Source: Dama dama (Eukaryota; Chordata; Mammalia; Artiodactyla; Cervidae). From it: a DNA stretch of 64,000 bases. This document shows, piece after piece, positions 1 to 11,711 of the stretch (position 1 is its first letter; each line of letters opens with the position of its first letter). The stretch is from the NCBI RefSeq assembly GCF_033118175.1, contig NC_083710.1, forward strand, positions 40,145,501 to 40,209,500, in the 5' to 3' direction. A program made the position numbers and the translations under genes. The notes under the pieces were generated by a model. That model made no database searches, had not been told where the DNA came from, and saw only the letters and a list, made by a program, of their open reading frames with translations.

Positions 1-3000
1 TGCACACGGAACCTTCTCCAGAATAGATCACATCCTGGGCCATAAATCTGGTCTTGGAAAATTCAAAAAAATTGAAATCATTCCAGTCATCTTTTCTGAC
101 CACAGTGCAGTAAGATTAGATCTCAATTACAGGAAAAAAATTGTTAAAACTTCAAACATATGGAGGCTAAATAACACGCTTCTGAATAACCAACAAATCA
201 TAGAAGAAATCAAAAAAGAAATCAAAATATGTATAGAAATGAATGAAAATGAAAACACAACAACCCAAAACCTATGGGACACTGTAAAAGCAGTGCTAAG
301 GGGAAGGTTCATAGCATTACAGGCTTACATCAAGAAACAAGAAAAAAACCAAATAAATAACCTAACTCTACACCTAAAGCAATTAGAGAAGGAAGAAATG
401 AAGAACCCCAGGGTTAGCAGAAGGAAAGAAATCTTAAAAAATCAGGGCAGAAATAAACGCAAAAGAAACTAAAGAGACCATAACAAAAATCAACAAAGCT
501 AAAAGCTGGTTTTTTGAAAAAATAAACAAAATTGACAAACCATTAGCAAGACTCATTAAGAAGCAAAGAGAGAAGAACCAAATTAACAAAATTAGAAATG
601 AAAATGGAGAGATCACAACAGACAACACTGAAATACAAAGGATCATAAGAGACTACTACCAGGAGCTCTATGCCAATAAAATGGACAACTTGGATGAAAT
701 GGACAAATTCTTAGAAAAGTATAACTTTCCAAAACTGAACCAGGAAGAAATAGAAGATCTTAACAGACCCATCACAAGCAAGGAAATCGAAACTGTCATC
801 AAAAATCTTCCAGCAAACAAAAGCCCAGGACCAGATGGCTAGAGAAGAGATAACACCTACCTTACTCAAACTCTTCCAGAAAATTGCAGATGAAGGTAAG
901 CTTCCAAACTCATTCTATGAGGCCACCATCACCCTTATTCCAAAACCAGACAAAGATGCCACAAAAAAAGAAAACTACAGGCCAATATCACTGATGAACA
1001 TAGATGCAAAAATCCTTAACAAAATTCTAGCAAACAGAATCCAACAACATATTAAAAAATCATACACCATGACCAAGTGGGCTTTATCCCAGGAATGCAA
1101 GGATTCTTTAATATCCACAAATCAATCAATGTAATACACCACATTAACAAATTGAAAGATAAAAACCATATGATTATCTCAATAGATGCAGAGAAAGCCT
1201 TTGACAAAATTCAACACTCATTTATGATTAAAACTCTCCAAAAAGCAGGAATAGAAGGAACATACCTCAACATAATAAAAGCTATATATGACAAACCCAC
1301 AGCAAGCATCACCCTCAATGGTGAAAAATTGAAGGCATTTCCCCTGAAATCAGGAACAAGACAAGGTTGCCCACTCTCACCACTACTATTCAACATAGTG
1401 TTGGAAGTTTTGGCCACAGCAGTCGGAGCAGAAAAAGAAGTAAAAGGAATCCAGATAGGAAAAGAAGAAGTAAAACTCTCACTGTTTGCAGATGACATGA
1501 TCCTCTACACAGAAAACCCTAAAGACTCTACCAGAAAATTACTAGAGCTAATCAATGAATAGAGTAAAGTTGCAGGGTATAAAATTAACACACAGAAATC
1601 CCTTGCATTCCTATATACTAACAATGAAAAAACAGAAAGAGAAATTAAGGAAACAATACCATTCACCATTGCAACAAAAACAATAAAATACTTAGGAGTA
1701 TATCTACCTAAAGAAACAAAAGACCTATAGATAGAAAACTATAAAACACTGATGAAAGAAATCAAAGAGGACACAAACAGATGGAGAAACATACCGTGTT
1801 CATGGATTGGAAGAACCAATATTGTCAAAATGGCTATTCTACCCAAAGCAATCTATAGCTTCAATGCAATCCCTATCAAGCTACCAACGGTATTTTTCAC
1901 AGAACTAGACCAAAGAATTTCACAATTTGTATGGAAATACAAAAAACTTCGAATAGCCAAAGTAATCTTGAGAAAGAAGAATGGAACTGGAGGAATCAAC
2001 CTGCCTGACTTCAGACTCTACTACAAAGCCACAGTCATCAAGACAGTATGGTACTGGCACAAAGACAGAAATATAGATCAATGGAACAGAATAGAAAGCC
2101 CAGAGATAAATCCACGAACCTATGGACACCTTATCTTTGACAAAGGAGGCAAGGATACACAATGGAAAAAAGACAACCTCTTTAACAAGTGGTGCTGGGA
2201 AAACTGGTCAACCACTTGTAAAAGAATGAAACTAGAACACTTTCTAACACCATACACAAAAATAAACTCAAAATGGATTAAAGATCTAAATGTCAGACCA
2301 GAAACTATAAAACTCCTAGAGGAGAACATAGGCAAAACACTCTCCGACATAAATCACAGCAAGATCCTCTATGACCCACCTACCAGAATATTGGAAATAA
2401 AAGAAAAACTAAACAAATGGGACTGAAGGAAACTTAAAAGCTTTTGCACTACAAAGGAAACTATAAGTAAGGTGAAAAGACAGCCCTCAGATTGGGAGAA
2501 AATAATAGCAAATGAAGAAACAGACAAAGGAGTAATCTCAAAAATATACAAGCAACTCCTGCAGCTCAATTCCAGAAAAATAAATGACCCAATCAAAAAA
2601 TGGGCCAGAGAACTAAACAGACATTTCTCCAAAGAAGACATACAGATGGCTAACAAACACATGAAAAGATGCTCAACATCACTCATTATTAGAGAAATGC
2701 AAATCAAAATCACAATGAGGTACCATTACACGCCAGTCAGGATGGCTGCTATCCAAAAGTCTACAAGCAATAAATGCTGGAGAGGGTGTGGAGAAAAGGG
2801 AACCCTCTTACACTGTTGGTGGGAATGCAAACTAGTACAGCCGTACAGCCGCTATGGAAAACAGTGTGGAGATTTCTTAAAAAACTGGAAATAGAACTGC
2901 CATATGACCCAGCAATCCCACTTCCGGGCATACACACTGAGGAAACCAGATCTGAAAGAGACACGTGCACCCCAATGTTCATCGCAGCACTGTTTATAAT

Positions 3001-3217
3001 AGCCAGGACATGGAAGCAACCTAGATGCCCATCAGCAGATGAATGGATAAGGAAGCTGTGGTACATATACACCAGGGAATATTACTCAGCCATTAAAAAG
3101 AATTCATTTGAACCAGTCCTAATGAGATGGATGAAGCTGGAGCCCCTTATACAGAGTGAAGTAAGCCAGAAAGATAAAGAACATTACAGCATACTAACAC
3201 ATGTATATGGAATTTAG
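1..3217 (+). pseudogene. L1 ORF2 (endonuclease / reverse transcriptase) remnant, multiply broken
   Basis: ORF2 normally encodes an APE-like endonuclease, a reverse transcriptase and a Cys-rich C-terminal domain that nick and prime the target. Seen here: the end of the endonuclease (a SRIDHILGHKSGLGKF stretch near position 20-60), the RT fingers, the first catalytic motif (ISIDAEKAFD), the GTRQGCPLSPLLFN motif and FADDMILY near 1490. Breaks seen by comparison with the copy at 16333-19363: an extra A in a run near 440; a 26-bp deletion near 838 that removes the FTAEFYQKF segment; a one-base loss near 1060; stop codons near 1560, 1729 and 2424; and an 8-bp tandem duplication near 2837-2852. It cannot make a working protein. 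Confidence 0.95.
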
Positions 3218-3600
3218 AAAGATGGTAATGATAACCCTATATGCAAAACGGAAAAAGAGACACAGAAATACAGAACAGACTTTTGAACTCTGTGGGAGAA
3301 TGTGAGGGTGGGATATTTCAAAAGAACAGCATGTATATTATCTATGGTGAAACAGATCACCAGCCCAGGTGGGATGCATGAGACAAGTGCTCCAGCCTGG
3401 TGCACTGGGAAGACCCAGAGGAATTGTGTGGAGAGGGAGGTGGGAGCGGGGATCGGGATGGGGAATACGTGTAAATCCATGGCTGATTCATATCAATGTA
3501 TGACAAAACCCACTGAAATGTTGTGAAGTAATTAGCCTCCAACTAATAAAAAAATAAAAAAAATAAAATAAAATAAAAAGTGGGGAAAAAAAAAAAAAAA
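1..3600 (+). mobile_element. Young ruminant L1 (L1-BT type), 3' portion, 5' end outside window
   Basis: A LINE-1 retrotransposon copied by target-primed reverse transcription. The window opens inside the ORF2 endonuclease domain and runs through reverse transcriptase and the C-terminal domain to a stop at 3217. A 3' UTR of about 330 bases follows, then a long A-rich tail (about 3547-3600). It is very similar to the copies at 16333-19363 and 40952-41676, so the family is young. The 3' UTR is the long form, ending in a segment that reads GCCTCCAACTAATAAAA. No target-site duplication can be called because the 5' end is missing. Confidence 0.96.
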
Positions 3601-4097
3601 CAAAGACAGTGAAGAGAGAGCAAGTTAGGTGGGAAAAATAATAGGATGTTTGGTAAGTGCAATAAGACTGGAAAAAGAGATTCTACTATGTAGTTTTTAA
3701 ATACTCTCATTATCTCACTTTATTTTACCTTTCTAGACTCTTACTTTCACTGAAAGCATTGTCTATTATATTTAATATTTTCTCAAAAATTGTGAATATG
3801 ATGTTTTCTATGATGTGATCACATCATTGATTATGTTATTAAACATAACAGAGTCCTGGTCAGCCTTTCTAATTATGACATTAGAAATTTTTTCCCTCTT
3901 ATTAAAGAGTGATAATTACCACGTGATGATCATCGAAATAATTGGATTTTCAAGAGGTTTAAAATTTATTAATTCAATAGATTTGAAAATTTTTGTTTTA
4001 TATTTATATGTAATCAAACCTGCCTAAAATTGAAAAATCTTTGTATAGAATATATATATATATAATATTCATTCTATTTATAATTTCATAGATGTAA
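3601..4097. other. AT-rich unassigned interval
   Basis: No coding feature or repeat family recognised. A short (TA)n run lies near 4051-4063. Confidence 0.6.
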
Positions 4098-4108
4098 TAG
4101 GTATATAT

Positions 4109-4247
4109 GAAGAAGGAAATGGCAATCCACTCCCATATTCTTGCCTGGAAAATCCTATGGGCAGAGGAACCTGAAGGGCTACAGTCTGTGGGGTTGCAAG
4201 AGTAGGACATGACTTAGTGACTAAGTCACTAAGACCACCACCACCAT
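4109..4247 (+). mobile_element. Bov-tA/Bov-A-type SINE (monomer) with perfect TSD
   Basis: A non-autonomous ruminant SINE with the typical body (GGAAATGGCAATCCACTCCC then TTCTTGCCTGGAAAATCC) lacking the tRNA head. It ends in a short ACC-rich tail. An 11-bp perfect TSD (TAGGTATATAT) flanks it at 4098-4108 and 4248-4258, which fixes both ends. These SINEs are thought to borrow BovB machinery. Confidence 0.95.
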
Positions 4248-4258
4248 TAGGTATATAT

Positions 4259-4774
4259 TTCAAAAGTGAGTGAAATTACTTCTAATTCGGGTAGATAAGT
4301 AGAAATTTCATGAGGATTATGAACCCAATGGATTATAAATAATAACTGAAATATGAAGAGAATGACAATGACTATAAATGAACAGCAGAACAAGGGTGAA
4401 AAAAAGAAACAAGAGGAAAATGTTTCTATTCAATGATTGGAAAGGAGAGAGATTTGAAGCAAAAGTATTACACAGGCAGCTCTGAGGGTATATAGAAAGT
4501 AGTTCAAGGCCACATTGTCCTTAAAACTACTGTAAGGCATTACAACCTTAAAAATCAGTTGGAAGGTTTTGAGCTGGATCCTAACGTTCACCGTCAATTA
4601 ATTTTTCTAGAATTAAAAATATGCAGAAGAGTTTAGAAAGTGTAGCTTATAGTGATGAGGAATGTCTGCTGCCAGTCTCATAGGAAGAGACAAATGTCAC
4701 AAATTGGTAGGGTAAAAAGCTATAATTCCAAAAGATCAGTGTTTATGACTCTCCTTCAGTATTAGTAGATATCT
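4259..4774. other. AT-rich unassigned interval
   Basis: No gene or repeat family recognised. Confidence 0.55.
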
Positions 4775-4786
4775 ATGAAAATATTG

Positions 4787-5062
4787 CGGGGAAGGCAATG
4801 GCACCCCTCTCCAGTACTCTTGCCTGGAAAATTCCACGGACGGAGGAGCCTGGTAGGCTGCAGTCCATCGGGTGGCTACGAGTTGGACACGACTGAGTAA
4901 CTTCACTTTCACTTTTCACTTTAACACACTGGAGAAGGAAATGGCAACCCACTCCAGTGTTCTTGCCTTGAGAATCCCAGGGACGGGGGAGCCTGGTGGG
5001 CTGCCTTCTATGGGGTTGCACAGAGTCAGACATAGCTGAATCGACTTAGCAGCAGTAGCAGC
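4787..5062 (+). mobile_element. Bov-A2 dimeric SINE with perfect TSD
   Basis: Two Bov-A monomers in tandem (about 4787-4920 and 4921-5050), each with the GGAAGGCAATGG / CTCTTGCCTGG type body, joined by the TTCACTTTCACTTTTCACTT linker and ending in an (AGC)n tail. A 12-bp perfect TSD (ATGAAAATATTG) lies at 4775-4786 and 5063-5074. Confidence 0.96.
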
Positions 5063-5074
5063 ATGAAAATATTG

Positions 5075-5566
5075 AATAAAGTAATTAATCTGAGTTATTT
5101 TGTCTTGGTTAAAATGGAAACCAAAAGATGAAATATAAAGAAGTAAATTAAATTTCCATATCAATAAATAAAAACTATGCAAATATATAGTGATAAAAAC
5201 GATAAGATTTTAAGATAAGAAATATCAGAAATCTTATTTCCTGTGTGTTCTGTGTCAGACAAGTATGTAACATGCCAACCTGGACAACTAATGCTATGTT
5301 AGATTTCATTATTATGAATATAGTACACAGATCAAGAAGGTGAAAATTTCTCTGGTTATTGGTCAGAAAGCATCTGGCATACAACATGCCACATGCCACA
5401 TGCCAGATGTTAGTGTTTCCTCCTAAAAGACATACTTGTACTTCTTCTAGAATGAAATCTAAAGGCACATTTAAGTCTTTGTCCAATTTAACTCCAACAG
5501 TTATTTGGAAATTCATCTTTAGCTGCCAACTGCCTTCATTTAATTATCTGCAAATATCCTCAATGC
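5075..5566. other. Unassigned interval with a small inverted repeat
   Basis: No gene or repeat family recognised apart from the hairpin at 5371-5409, listed separately. Confidence 0.55.
5371..5409. repeat. 10-bp perfect inverted repeat with ACATGCC repeats in the loop
   Basis: CATCTGGCAT (5371-5380) is the exact reverse complement of ATGCCAGATG (5400-5409). The 19-base loop contains short ACATGCC tandem units. Chance is possible in 64 kb; no function is implied. Confidence 0.7.
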
Positions 5567-6314
5567 TTTCTTTTTTATTTATTTATTTATTTATTTTTTA
5601 TTATTATTATTTTTTTTTTTCCAGTGGGTTTTGTCATACATTGATATGAATCAGCCATGGATTTACATGTATTCCCAATCCCGATCCCCCCTCCCACCTC
5701 CCTCTCCACCCGATTCCTCTGGGTCTTCCCAGTGCACCAGGCCGGAGCACTTGTCTCGTGCATCCCACCTGGGCTGGTGATCTGTTTCACCATAGATAGT
5801 ATACATGCTGTTCTTTTGAAATATCCCACCCTCACATTCTCCCACAAAGTTCAAAAGTCTGTTCTGTATTTCTGTGTCTCTTTTTCTGTTCTGCATATAG
5901 GGTTATCGTTATCACCTTTCTAAATTCCATATACATGTGTCAGTATGCTGTAATGTTCTTTATCTTTCTGGCTTACTTCACTCTGTATAAGGGGCTCCAG
6001 CTTCATCCATCTCATTAGGACTGGTTCAAATGAATTCTTTTTAATGGCTGAGTAATATTCCATGGTGTATATGTACCACAGCTTCCTTATCCATTCATCT
6101 GCTGATGGGCATCTAGGTTGCTTCCATGTCCTGGCTATTATAAACAGTGCTGCGATGAACATTGGGGTGCACGTGTCTCTTTCAGATCTGGTTTCCTCAG
6201 TGTGTATGCCCAGAAGTGGGATTGCTGGGTCATATGGCAGTTCTATGTCCAGTTTTTTAAGAAATCTCCACACTGTTTTCCATAGCGGCTGTACTAGTTT
6301 GCATTCCCACCAAC
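5567..6314 (-). mobile_element. 5'-truncated young L1, 3' end only
   Basis: Reading on the minus strand, it holds the last about 125 codons of ORF2, including the KLWYIYTMEYYSAIKKN segment, the 3' UTR and a tail of mixed (AAT)n and (AAAT)n. Its 3' UTR is the short form, stopping at the ACCCACTGG point where the copies at 1-3600 and 40952-41676 continue for about 35 more bases. No clear TSD was found at its ends, unlike the other young L1 copies. Confidence 0.95.
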
Positions 6315-6392
6315 TACTCAAGCCTACAGGGGTTAGTGTGAAAGTGAAAAGGGAGAGAATTCTGAATGACAAGAGTGAAGATTCAAGGTGAG

Positions 6393-6650
6393 AGAATAGC
6401 ATTGAAACATATACAATACCATATGTAAAATATATGACCAGTGTGAGTTTGATGCATGAAACATCCAAAGTTGGTGCTCGGGACAACTTAGAGGAAAAGG
6501 GTAGGGAGAGAGGTGGGAAGGAGGTTCAGGATTGGGGGGACACATGTATACCTATGGCAAATTCATGTTGATGTATGTCAAAAACCATCACAATGTTGTA
6601 AAGTATTATCTTTCAATTACAGAAAATAAATTAATTTTAAAATAAATATA
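6393..6650 (+). mobile_element. Older L1 3' UTR fragment with A-rich tail
   Basis: Typical bovid L1 3' end: GGTGCTCGGGACAAC near 6473, then a GGTGGGAAGGAGG stretch, ACACATGTATACCTATGGC, and an A/T-rich tail with AATAAA. It is more diverged than the neighbouring L1 copies. Only the 3' end is present. Confidence 0.85.
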
Positions 6651-8043
6651 TAAAAATAAAGACTCATTGGATAACAAGAGGCTGCCAGGTGTCCTCTCAT
6701 TCCCTGATTTTGCTTATAGTTTTCTCTCACATAGATATTAGTTATTTTATCATCATTCAAGTTCTGGTTAAAATTGTACCTATTCTGAGATTTCCCCCAG
6801 TGTACCAATCAGGACTATTCCTCCTGCTATAATATTACTATAGCAACTTATAGATATGTATTTTTAAAGGACCATAATATTATTATTATTTTTTTCATTT
6901 ATTTTTATTAGTTGGAGGCTAATTACTTTACAATATTGTAGTGGTTTTTGCCATACATTGACATGAATCAGCCATGGATTTACATGTGTTCCCCATCCTG
7001 AAATCCCCTCCCACCTCCCTCCCCATCCCATCCCTCTGGGTCATCCCAGTGCACCAACCTGAGCACTTGTCTCATGCATCCAACCTGGACTGGTGATCTG
7101 TTTCACACTTGATAATATACATGCTTCAATGCTGTTCTCTCAGATCATCTCACCCTCACCTTATCCCTTAGAGTCCAAAAGTCTGTTCTATACATCTGTG
7201 TCTCTTTTTCTGTCTTGCATATAGGGTTATCACTACCATCTTTCTAAATTCCGTATATATGCGTTAGTATACTGGATTGGTGTTTATCTTTCTGGCTTAC
7301 TTCACTTTGTATAATGGGCTCTAGTTTCATCCATCTTATTAGAACTGATTCAAACATATTCTTTTTAATGGCTGAGTAATATTCCATTGTGTATATGTAC
7401 CACAGCTTCCTTATCCATTCATCTGCTGATGGGCATCTAGGTTGCTTCCATGTCCTGGCTATTATAAACAGTGCTGCGATGAACATTGCAGTGCACGTGT
7501 CTCTTTCAGATCTGGTTTCCTCAGAGTGTATGCCCAGGAATGAGATTGCTGGGTCATGCGGCAGTTCTATTTCCAGTTTTTAAAGGAATCTCCACACTGT
7601 TTTCCATAGTGGCTATACTAGTTTGCATTCCCACCAACAGTGTAAGAGGGTTCCCTTTCCTCCACACCCTCTCCAGCATTTATTGCTTGTAGACTTTTGG
7701 CTAGCAGCCATCCTGACTGGCGTGTAATGGTACCTCATTGTGGTTTTGATTTGCATTTCTCTGATAATGAGTGATGTTGAGCATCTTTTCATGTGTTTGT
7801 TAGCCATCTGTATGTCTTCTTTGGAGAAATGTCTGTTTAGATCTTTGGCCCATTTTTTGATTGGGCCATTTATTTTTCTGGTATTGAGCTGCAGGAGTTG
7901 CTTGTATGTTTTTGAGATTACTCCTTTGTCTGTTTCTTCATTTGTTATTATTTTCTCCCATTCTGAAGGCTGTCTTTTCACCTTGCATATAGTTTCCTTT
8001 GTTGTGCAAAAGCTTTTAAGTTTCATTAGGTCCCATTTGTTTA

Positions 8044-8313
8044 GGATATACAGTGGAAAAAAGACAACCTCTTTAACAAGTGGTGCTGGGAAAACTGGTC
8101 AACCACATGTAAAAGAATGAAACTAGAACACTTTCTAATACCATACAAAAAAATAAACTCAAAATGGATTAAAGATCTAAATGTAAGAACAGAAACTATA
8201 AAACTCCTAGAGGAGAACATAGGCAAAACACTCTCTGACATGAATCACAGCAGGATCCTCTATGACCCACCTCCCAGAATATTGGAAATAAAAGCAAAAA
8301 TAAACAAATGGGG
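8044..8313 (+). repeat. Inverted internal L1 segment (~270 bp) inside a minus-strand L1
   Basis: This stretch reads in sense L1 ORF2 on the plus strand (equivalent to 2153-2421 of the first L1), while both flanks read on the minus strand. A 13-base L1 sequence (TAAACAAATGGGA type) is present at both ends of the left junction in opposite orientation, at 8031-8043 and 8301-8313. L1 sequence equivalent to about 2027-2152 is missing at the right junction. Confidence 0.93.
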
Positions 8314-8779
8314 ATTTGTAGTAGAGTCTGAAGTCAGACAGGTTGATTCCTCCAGTTCCACTCTTCTTTCTCAAGATTGCTTTGGCTATTTGAGGCTTTT
8401 TGTATTTCCATACAAATTGTGAAATTATTTGGTCTAGTTCTGTGAAAAATACCATTGGTAGCTTGATAGGGATTGCATTGAATCTATAGATTGCTTTGGG
8501 TAGTATACTCATTTTCACCGTATTGATTCTTCCAATCCATGAACACGGTATATTTCTCCATCTATTTGTGTCCTCTTTGATTTCTTTCATCAGTGTTTTA
8601 TAGTTTTCTATGTATAGGTCTTTTGTTTCTTTAGGTAGATATACTCCTAAGTATTTTATTCTTTTTGTTGCAATGGTGAATGGTATTGTTTCCTTAATTT
8701 CTCTTTCTGTTTTTTCATTGTTAGTGTATAGGAATGCAAGGCATTTCTGTGTGTTAATTTTATACCCTGAAGCTTTACT

Positions 8780-9265
8780 CTATTCATTGATTAGCTCTAG
8801 TAATTTTCTGGTAGAGTCTTTAGGGTTTTCTATGTAGAGGATCATGTCATCTGCAAACAGTGAAAGTTTTACTTTTTCTTTTCCTATCTGGATGCCTTTT
8901 ATTTCTTTTTCTGCTCTGATTGCTGTGGCCAAAACTTCCAACACTATGTTGAATAGTAGTGGTGAGAGTGGGCACCCTTGTCTTGTTCCTGATTTCAGGG
9001 GAAATGCTTTCAATTTTTCACCATTGAGGATAATGTTTGCCGTGGGTTTGTCACATATAGTTTTTGTTATGTTGAGGTATGTTCCTTCTATTCCTGCTCT
9101 CTGGAGAGTTTTAATCATAAATGAGTGTTGAATTTTGTCAAAGGCTTTCTCTGCATCTATTGAGATAATCATATGGTTTTTATTTTTCAATTTGTTAATG
9201 TGGTGTATTACATTGATTGATTTGTGGATATTAAAGAATCCTTGCATTCCTGGGATAAAGCCCAC
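8780..9265 (-). pseudogene. L1 ORF2 reverse-transcriptase core fragment
   Basis: About 160 open codons starting at GFIPGMQGF and including the catalytic ISIDAEKAFD, GTRQGCPLSPLLFN and FADDMILY motifs of the L1 RT palm. It ends at a stop just after the LLELINE codons. The rest of the protein is separated from it by the inversion, so this is a dead fragment that happens to keep the catalytic residues. Confidence 0.9.
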
Positions 9266-9282
9266 TTAGGACCATAATATTA

Positions 9283-11711
9283 AATTATAGTAGTTTTATT
9301 TATTTTAATCTGTTAATGTTTTCACACTGTGGTTGCACATACAGACACACACAGAGGTACATGCTTACATAAACCCTTACACACACATCCCAAATCAAAA
9401 TTTAAATTCAATTAATAAAGTATAGATGAAAGCATCCAATTGTGAACAACCATTACAAAGGTAAAAAAGCTTATATTTTTCATGGTTTCTTGGTTAGGAG
9501 TAAAGAAGAATAAAACAAGTTACTTTAATTTTGGGAGTAAAGTTGATTTTCTTTTATAATAAATCATCTAATACAGTCCAGGGTTTATGAAAGTACTATA
9601 TATATATAACTCTGGGACCTCATACTTTATTAGTACTTTATAAAAAATAATGTAGAAGAAAAGATGTAGAATTGTGTTCACGGGAGGCAAGCAGACCCAG
9701 CACAAGTTCCCTCCTGAGTTAAAAAAAAGTTATATGGGGCCTATGGGATTTGATAATAGAATAATGTGATAAATGGATAATTTGATAAATGAAAGGACTT
9801 TAGTAACATGAGTGTCAGACAGATGTAGCAGCAGTTAGGTAAAGATGGTAGAGAGTTAGATAAAGAGGTAAAGAATGGTAGTCTATAATTAGGAAGAAAA
9901 AAATCACCTTCCAATTATTACAAATGTAATGGGAAAAATAATAACATTTATATTTGCTACCCCCAAAAAGAAAAATGTTAGGGGTAAATCAAATTTTTAT
10001 TAACACAGAGCAGATACAGATAGTGACAAAATCTAAGATTGTGACTTGGTTATAGAAAACTATACAGAGAAAGACTTATGAGGTTGAGATAATTAGAAAT
10101 TCTGAGATTCTGGTGTTTTATGGTCAATCATATAACCAATGACATCAACACATATAATGATATAACTTTAATTAAAGCATTATTATTTAATTTAAATAAT
10201 AAAGCATTAAATGATTAAAGCATCATTATTTAATTAAAGCCTTAATCAGTTAATTAAAGCATTTAATTAAAGCATGAAAGCATCATTATTTAATTTAATA
10301 ATGATCTGGGTGCCAAAGTTTTCAGTTAATTCTCGTGAGTGCTGATGAAAGTCAGTAGATTTAGCAATGACAAAAATCAGTGGGTACTTGAGCCAAATAC
10401 CATGAACTCAAATAAGGGAGCTATTTACACAGGTGTGGAGGTAAACAGTTTACATCTTTAATCTCTAGTTAGGTGAATGCTGAACCACCTATATATAAAA
10501 CTTGGGAAAGTTAACAAACTTATCTTAGTGGAAGCAGAACTGAACACGACTTCTTTCAGTGGAGGCAAGGATCAAAAGAATCAGGATTTTAAAATCTTTA
10601 AGCTGTAAGTAGAATTGTTTAGCACAAAATGGGTATGTTATAGTGTACCATGTTATTATTTAGCATAAAAAGAAGAGGTGCAATTATAATTTTGGTAATA
10701 AGAGTCAAAGAATATTTTACAGATAAAAATAATAAAAATGAGATAGGCCTAGGACCTTCCATTCATAATAGCAGTATGAATGGAATGGATATTTTTATGT
10801 TGACATTAAGTTTGCCTTAAATCCCTGAAGAAGTGTTGTCAAATTATGATGAAATCAAGCAAAATTCCTTACATCATGGTGGAAATGTTAGAATGCTTTG
10901 ATTTTTAACAGGCTTTCCATAGAAATAGTTTATTAAATATTCTTCACATTAGTTGAGGCACTTTTAGTAAAAGAGTTCACTTTTGCAATTTTAAAATACT
11001 TTTTCTTATACATTAACAAAGCAAGATATTTTCTTGAAATTTTATTTTCTCTAAAAGTCCTTTTCGAGACAATTTTCCTAGACATGCTTTCCTAGACAAT
11101 TTACTCATAGACAAGCTTATGACCTTGAGATAAAACACATTCTGTATAATAGGAATAGAAAAAAGAGAAACAATGTCCAGTTTTGTTCCTCCAAACTAGG
11201 CACTTGAAGTTCATGTCAAATCCAACAAAGTTATCTCACAGCATCTTTGATTTGCCAGTATAAACTTGTGGGAGGGAAGTAAAGACACACAAGTCATCTC
11301 TGATCACAGTTAACCTGTAATAAGGAGCCATGTTAGATGTTTTTCTTGGAATCTCCTCTCCCTTTCTACCTCTATATAATATCTATGAAATACATAGTAA
11401 CACTGAACCAATGTCCTAGATCACCTGAACCCAAACAACCCCGCTTATAGGGAAGTCTTCATTTTCAATGTTGAGGGATGCTCATAACTTGGATATGTCC
11501 TCATTATATTTACAGTCTCAGTTTCTTCCTGTTTATTGGTTATATTGCACTCTCAAATGGCATGCAGTTTGAACAATGAATTATATACTCAGCCAACTTA
11601 TGAAAAACCCTATGCCGAATCCCTTTGCCTTCAAATGAGAACCAATTCCTTGGTGCCCAGAGGGGTTATGACAAAGAAAGAACTACATTTGTTGACATTA
11701 CATGGTGATTC
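9283..11711. other. 2.4-kb AT-rich interval without recognised genes
   Basis: Contains short CA-rich patches near 9340-9390, a TA run near 9598-9607 and the degenerate tandem array at 10160-10305. Short open frames here have no recognisable motif and are best read as chance. Confidence 0.6.
10160..10305. repeat. Degenerate AT-rich tandem/dispersed repeat (ATTAAAGCAT units)
   Basis: The motif ATTAAAGCAT or a close form recurs about six times. A longer unit, AAAGCATCATTATTTAATT, occurs at 10217-10235 and again at 10277-10295. The spacing is irregular (about 42 and 60), so it is a decayed local array rather than a clean satellite. Confidence 0.8.

Larger units (their letters stand above)
6883..9267 (-). 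mobile_element. 5'-truncated L1 with 15-bp TSD and an internal inverted segment
   Basis: A single L1 insertion: a perfect 15-bp TSD (AGGACCATAATATTA) lies at 6868-6882 and 9268-9282. On the minus strand it runs from the 3' tail and UTR (6883-7243), through the ORF2 C-terminus and RT, to a 5' truncation just upstream of the GFIPGMQGF codons. The middle segment 8044-8313 is flipped to plus orientation, and about 125 bases of normal L1 sequence next to it are missing. ORF2 is therefore broken. Confidence 0.96.

Noticed and set aside
3301..3526. 74-codon open frame in the L1 3' UTR
   Set aside because: The same frame occurs in the other L1 3' UTR copies because the DNA is repeated; no evidence it is translated.
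6315..6392. TSD for the L1 at 5567-6314
   Set aside because: The flanks share only a loose CTCAA-GC-T match; not good enough to call.
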